Of a stretch of DNA of 64,000 bases, positions 60,970 to 64,000 are shown piece after piece. Made by a program: the position numbers and the translations under genes. Under the pieces are notes generated by a model. That model was not told the origin of the DNA. It saw only the letters and a program-made list of their open reading frames with translations, and did no database searches. Within the stretch, counting starts at the first letter, position 1, and each line of letters begins with the position of its first letter. The DNA is from Enterococcus alishanensis (lineage in GTDB: Bacteria > Bacillota > Bacilli > Lactobacillales > Enterococcaceae). The stretch covers positions 248,001 to 312,000 of the forward strand of contig NZ_JAHUZB010000003.1 in assembly GCF_019218635.1 (NCBI RefSeq), in the 5' to 3' direction.

Positions 60970-62694
60970 TTATATAGAATCGTTTTGATAATTAAAATTG
61001 GTAGTATCATATTTGAAGTTGTATTTATTGCCTAAAATATATTTTGCAATATGCAGGCTACGATCACTGGATCTTTCTAAGTTGGAGCTGATATCAATCA
61101 ATAATACCCCATCGGCTGCACGACCTTGGCCGGTATTCATTAGCTTGACATATTTTTCGCGTAATAAGTCAACAATCTGATTAATTTCTTGCTCTCGTTG
61201 TAACATTTTTTGTGCCAATTCAGTGTCATCATTTCGTAAAACAGCTAAAGCATCGCGAATATTTTTCGCTACTTTTTCAAATAATTGAGTCAAATCTTCA
61301 TCTAATAAAAGATAGGTTTCACGATTATTGTTGCTAGTTTTTTTCGCACGTTTTTCTTTTTGCCGCTGTTGAGTTTCTAATTCGATCGATTCAGCTAAGT
61401 CTTGAATAATATTTTTACAGTGATCGCCCATTCGCTCAAAATCTTTGGAAAATTCTAGTAGCATCGCTTGTTTTTGACTTTCTAGTGGAGAAAGGGAAGC
61501 CGTTGAAATTTTGGCTAAATAATCGGTTAAGGCGACATCGTAATGGTTAATGGCATCCTCGTACTGCATCACGTCTTCGTAGTATTCATCTTTATTTAAA
61601 CGATAGTATTTGTGAGCGCCTTCCAAAGCTTGGAGGACATAGCTGCCCATTTGTAAAATTTCTGCGGTAGCTTGTTCAATCGCCATAGCTGGAGCAGTTT
61701 GAATCAGTTGCTCGTTTAAAGTAACTGTTCGAATATTTAAATTTTTCTCGGTACCTGGGACTATTTTTTTCACTAATTTTTCAATCTGTGGAATAAATTT
61801 AAACTGTAGTAATAAGTTGGAGATATTAAATAAACCGTGAGCAAAGGCAATTTGCATCGCTGGGTTTAGATTTAATTGACTGGTTATCGCCATCACCACT
61901 TGAGTAAAAGGTGCCAATAATAAGGTGAATATAATGGCGCCAACTAAATTAAAAAAGACATGTGAGGCAGCTGTACGCTTAGCAGCGACACTAGCACCTA
62001 ACGCAGCAATTACTGCGGTAATCGTTGTTCCAATATTATCACCAAATAAAATCGGTAAAGCGGCAGCTAAATTTAAACTACCTTGCATATAAAGCTGCTG
62101 TAAGATCCCGATGGTAGCACTGGAACTTTGCAAAACCATGGTTAAAAGGGTTCCAATTAAGACACCTAAAACAGGATAGTCAGCGACATTTAGCATTAAT
62201 TGATGGAATTGTGGTAAGTCTTTTAAAGGAGCCATACTATTTCCCATTAATTCTAAACCGAAAAATAATGCCCCAAAGCCAAATAATACTTGACCAATAT
62301 TTTGAAAATTTTTCCCTCGAGTAAAAAATAAAAGTAAGGCTCCAACACCGATAATTGGTAAAGAATAGGCACCTAAATCAAAACCAATAATAAAGGCGGT
62401 GACGGTTGTACCGACATTGGCGCCCATAATGACGCCAATCGCTTGTTTTAAGCTCATAAAGCCGGCGCTGACTAATCCAACTGCTAAAACGGTTGTACCA
62501 GAACTACTTTGAATTAACCCGGTTACGATGATTCCTGCTAACACAGCTCGTAGTGGAGTAGAAGTAAAGCGGTTCAAAATTTCTCTCAGACGATTACCAG
62601 CAGCTTTTTGTAAACCATCCCCTAAATATTTAATCCCGAATAAGAAAATTCCTAATCCCCCGAGAAAAGTAAAAAACATCTCTTGATATGACAT
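60970..62694 (-). CDS. Na/Pi cotransporter family protein with PhoU-like tail
   Basis: This 574-residue protein has an N-terminal membrane part (about 1-310) with the two inverted repeats of the NptA/PNaS family, marked by QSSSGTTVLAVGLV near residue 62 and QSSSATIGILQQLY near 187. The C-terminal cytosolic region (about 340-560) is helical and PhoU-like (MLLEFSKDFERMGDHCKNII near 403, SSNLERSSDRSLHIA near 537). It moves phosphate with sodium across the cell membrane. I take the start after GGAGGT, four codons inside the longest frame. It is a single gene. Confidence 0.92.
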   Translation of the reverse strand: MSYQEMFFTFLGGLGIFLFGIKYLGDGLQKAAGNRLREILNRFTSTPLRAVLAGIIVTGLIQSSSGTTVLAVGLVSAGFMSLKQAIGVIMGANVGTTVTAFIIGFDLGAYSLPIIGVGALLLFFTRGKNFQNIGQVLFGFGALFFGLELMGNSMAPLKDLPQFHQLMLNVADYPVLGVLIGTLLTMVLQSSSATIGILQQLYMQGSLNLAAALPILFGDNIGTTITAVIAALGASVAAKRTAASHVFFNLVGAIIFTLLLAPFTQVVMAITSQLNLNPAMQIAFAHGLFNISNLLLQFKFIPQIEKLVKKIVPGTEKNLNIRTVTLNEQLIQTAPAMAIEQATAEILQMGSYVLQALEGAHKYYRLNKDEYYEDVMQYEDAINHYDVALTDYLAKISTASLSPLESQKQAMLLEFSKDFERMGDHCKNIIQDLAESIELETQQRQKEKRAKKTSNNNRETYLLLDEDLTQLFEKVAKNIRDALAVLRNDDTELAQKMLQREQEINQIVDLLREKYVKLMNTGQGRAADGVLLIDISSNLERSSDRSLHIAKYILGNKYNFKYDTTNFNYQNDSI

Positions 62695-62898
62695 GATTAC
62701 CTCCATTTAAAAACGTTCTATCTATAAAATAATAAAAATCGGAGCAAAATGAAAGCCTTTTATTAAAAATAATTTTGTGATTTTTTTGTTGTTTTGACTT
62801 GAGAATTATTTATTAAAGAATGTTTTGAAATCTTGCTGGTTTTCTTATATCATTAAAGTAAGAAATGAGATAACGTAAATTGATCGGAGGAGATTTTA

Positions 62899-63216
62899 AT
62901 GAAAGTCGTTTTTCATGTTGATGAGTTAGAGAAATTGAGACAGGCCCGCCACAGTATCGAAAGTTTACTATTAGATGAACCAAAATGCCAAGTTATTTTA
63001 GTGATTAATGGAGAAGCTATTCAAGGCTATTTGTTGCCAAAAATGACAAAATTTATTAAAGAGTATCCGAATGTAGAATTTCATGCATGTCACAAATCAA
63101 TGCGCGGTTTCCAAGTTCGAACCAAACAATTATCTGAAAAAATTAAAGTTGTACCAGCTGGCATTACTGATTTGGTTCGTTTGCAGGCTGAAGGTGCCCA
63201 CTATATCAAATGTTAA
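62899..63216 (+). CDS. DsrE-family protein
   Basis: This 105-residue protein has the DsrE/F-like pattern: MKVVFHVDELEKLRQARHSI at the start, VILVINGEAIQGYL near 33, and a C-terminal VVPAGITDLVRLQAEGAHYIKC. One Cys lies in FHACHKSMRG and one at the very end. The conserved sulfur-carrying Cys of active DsrE is not clearly in its usual place, so function in sulfur transfer is doubtful. It overlaps the GNAT gene by 7 bp. It is distinct from the DsrE protein at 3.2 kb. Confidence 0.82.
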   Translation: MKVVFHVDELEKLRQARHSIESLLLDEPKCQVILVINGEAIQGYLLPKMTKFIKEYPNVEFHACHKSMRGFQVRTKQLSEKIKVVPAGITDLVRLQAEGAHYIKC

Positions 63217-63728
63217 GTAGTCCAAGATTAAGTTATCGCGAATTTACTGATAATGATTTCGATATACTAAAAGAAATTTTACAAAATCCAGTGTTAATGC
63301 TGCTAGGTTGGCAAAAAACTTTTGATGATGCGGGGGTTGCTATCTGGTTAGAAAAGATTCAAGCCCAATATCGAGATTTTGGTTCCAGCTATTTTTTAAT
63401 TGAGGAAAAAGAATCTGGAGAGTTTGTAGGAATGATTGGTGTGCTACCAATAGATTTATTCGAACAGCAGCAAATCGAAATGGCGTATCTAATTAAGCCG
63501 GAATTTCAAGGTCGAGGTTATGCATTTGAAGCAGCTCAAGCGGCGGAATCATTTATTTTTCAAAAACTGCAGGCTGAGGAATATATTGCACAGTTTGTGG
63601 TAGAAAATATTTCTTCAAAAAGAATCGCTGAAAAGTTAGGAATGCATTTTTGGCGAAGCTATGATCGGACAGATCAAGCGGAAACTCGTAAACATCTAAT
63701 TTATCGTAAAACTGTAGGGCAAAAATAA
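63210..63728 (+). CDS. GNAT family N-acetyltransferase
   Basis: This 172-residue protein has the GNAT fold of the RimJ/RimL type: LSYREFTDNDFDILKEIL at the start, EFVGMIGVLPID near 70, IEMAYLIKPEFQGRGYAFEA with the acetyl-CoA loop QGRGYA near 107, and VVENISSKRIAEKLGM near 131. It transfers an acetyl group to an amine of unknown type. It starts inside the end of the DsrE gene (7-bp overlap), so the two are coupled. Confidence 0.88.
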   Translation: MLSSPRLSYREFTDNDFDILKEILQNPVLMLLGWQKTFDDAGVAIWLEKIQAQYRDFGSSYFLIEEKESGEFVGMIGVLPIDLFEQQQIEMAYLIKPEFQGRGYAFEAAQAAESFIFQKLQAEEYIAQFVVENISSKRIAEKLGMHFWRSYDRTDQAETRKHLIYRKTVGQK

Positions 63729-63751
63729 ATCATCTGTTGATTATTTTTGCC
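63718..63751 (+). terminator. Terminator-like stem after the GNAT gene
   Basis: A stem of about 14 bp (63718-63732 with 63738-63751, one bulge) carries T residues in its 3' arm. Confidence 0.6.
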
Positions 63752-63780
63752 TATTAATTTTTTATAAGTAAGGAGAATAT

Positions 63781-64000
63781 ATGGTACACAATAAGATTTT
63801 GATTGTAGAAGATGATCAAAAAATCAGCCAAATTATTCAATCAGAGTTGAAAAAGTGGAATTATCAAGTGCAAGGAATTACTGATTTCCAAAATGTTTTA
63901 CAAGAATTTGCAGCTTTCCAACCTGATCTGGTGTTATTAGATATCTCGTTACCGTATTTCAATGGCTATCACTGGTGTCAGGAAATCCGTAAAACATCTA
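63781..64000 (+). CDS. Response regulator, N-terminal part, cut by the window end
   Basis: Seventy-three residues of a receiver domain are visible: KILIVEDDQKISQIIQSELK at the start with the acidic pocket, and the phosphorylated Asp54 in LVLLDISLPYFNGYHWCQEI. The stretch FNGYHWCQEIRK is typical for BceR/BraR-type OmpR regulators, which answer to peptide antibiotics with an ABC transporter. The DNA-binding half and the expected kinase lie beyond the window. AGGAG stands 8 bases before the ATG. Confidence 0.85.
   Translation, partial: MVHNKILIVEDDQKISQIIQSELKKWNYQVQGITDFQNVLQEFAAFQPDLVLLDISLPYFNGYHWCQEIRKTS

Overview
The window is 64 kb of AT-rich, gene-dense DNA from a low-GC Gram-positive bacterium. 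It is most probably Enterococcus or a close relative in the Lactobacillales. The reasons are the AGGAGG-type ribosome binding sites, many PTS operons with PRD-domain regulators, CcpA-type cre boxes, an Lsa-type ABC-F ATPase, a PepV dipeptidase and a decayed small surface-protein locus. I see no rRNA, tRNA, CRISPR array, insertion sequence or prophage. The species cannot be fixed from the sequence alone.

Layout. 1-4.3 kb: end of an OFA-type MFS transporter with an M20 amidohydrolase, an autoregulated XRE regulator/membrane protein pair on the minus strand, and a DsrE-sulfurtransferase pair. 4.4-10.2 kb: a complete sorbitol (glucitol) operon in the order dehydrogenase, PRD regulator, GutM, EIIC, EIIBC, EIIA, fructose-6-phosphate aldolase/transaldolase. 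10.3-14.5 kb: a DUF1697 protein, then a SAM hydroxide adenosyltransferase-like gene with an ECF ATPase and EcfT but no S component. 14.7-22.2 kb: the most unusual block. A PRD regulator and a free-standing PRD protein precede four DUF proteins (SFCGS/DUF2620, DUF4312, DUF4311, DUF4310), which look like an uncharacterised membrane transport complex, and then a deacetylase-like amidohydrolase, a DgaE-type ammonia lyase and a DgaF-type aldolase. 22.2-28.7 kb: a lactose/cellobiose-class PTS with its regulator, a secreted histidine phosphatase and a 6-phospho-beta-glucosidase.

28.7-35.8 kb is an accessory stretch with decay: an MFS efflux gene broken by one in-frame TGA, a DUF5648 pseudogene, other fragments, an alpha/beta hydrolase behind a 19-bp-spacer promoter, VOC and AraC-type genes, and a GntR(YtrA)-ABC operon. 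35.8-40.5 kb: MoxR ATPase, DUF58 and transglutaminase genes, then a frameshifted winged-helix gene. 40.8-45.2 kb: a textbook bgl operon (LicT antiterminator, EIIBCA, 6-phospho-beta-glucosidase) with cre, RAT and terminator. 45.5-51.4 kb: a secreted DUF5648/NlpC-like protein, an FAD oxidoreductase, a PadR/HAAS pair with a palindromic operator, and an Lsa-type ABC-F gene with a long attenuator-like leader. 51.6-58.7 kb: pyruvate phosphate dikinase, then PepV dipeptidase, an OPT oligopeptide transporter and a PqqD-like protein. 58.7-64 kb: HdeD-like protein, the broken surface-protein locus, a Na/Pi cotransporter, a DsrE protein, a GNAT and the start of a response regulator.

How the genes work together. 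Most of the window serves carbon acquisition. Three PTS systems (sorbitol, beta-glucoside, lactose/cellobiose-like) and the 15-22 kb pathway would all feed glycolytic intermediates. PRD regulators and cre boxes tie several of them to PTS and CcpA control. The 15-22 kb operon and the neighbouring 24 kb PTS operon share an inverted repeat with GTGCAA half-sites at the same place upstream of their -35 boxes, which suggests related control. Functions are inferred from recognised motifs and gene order; no database search was possible.
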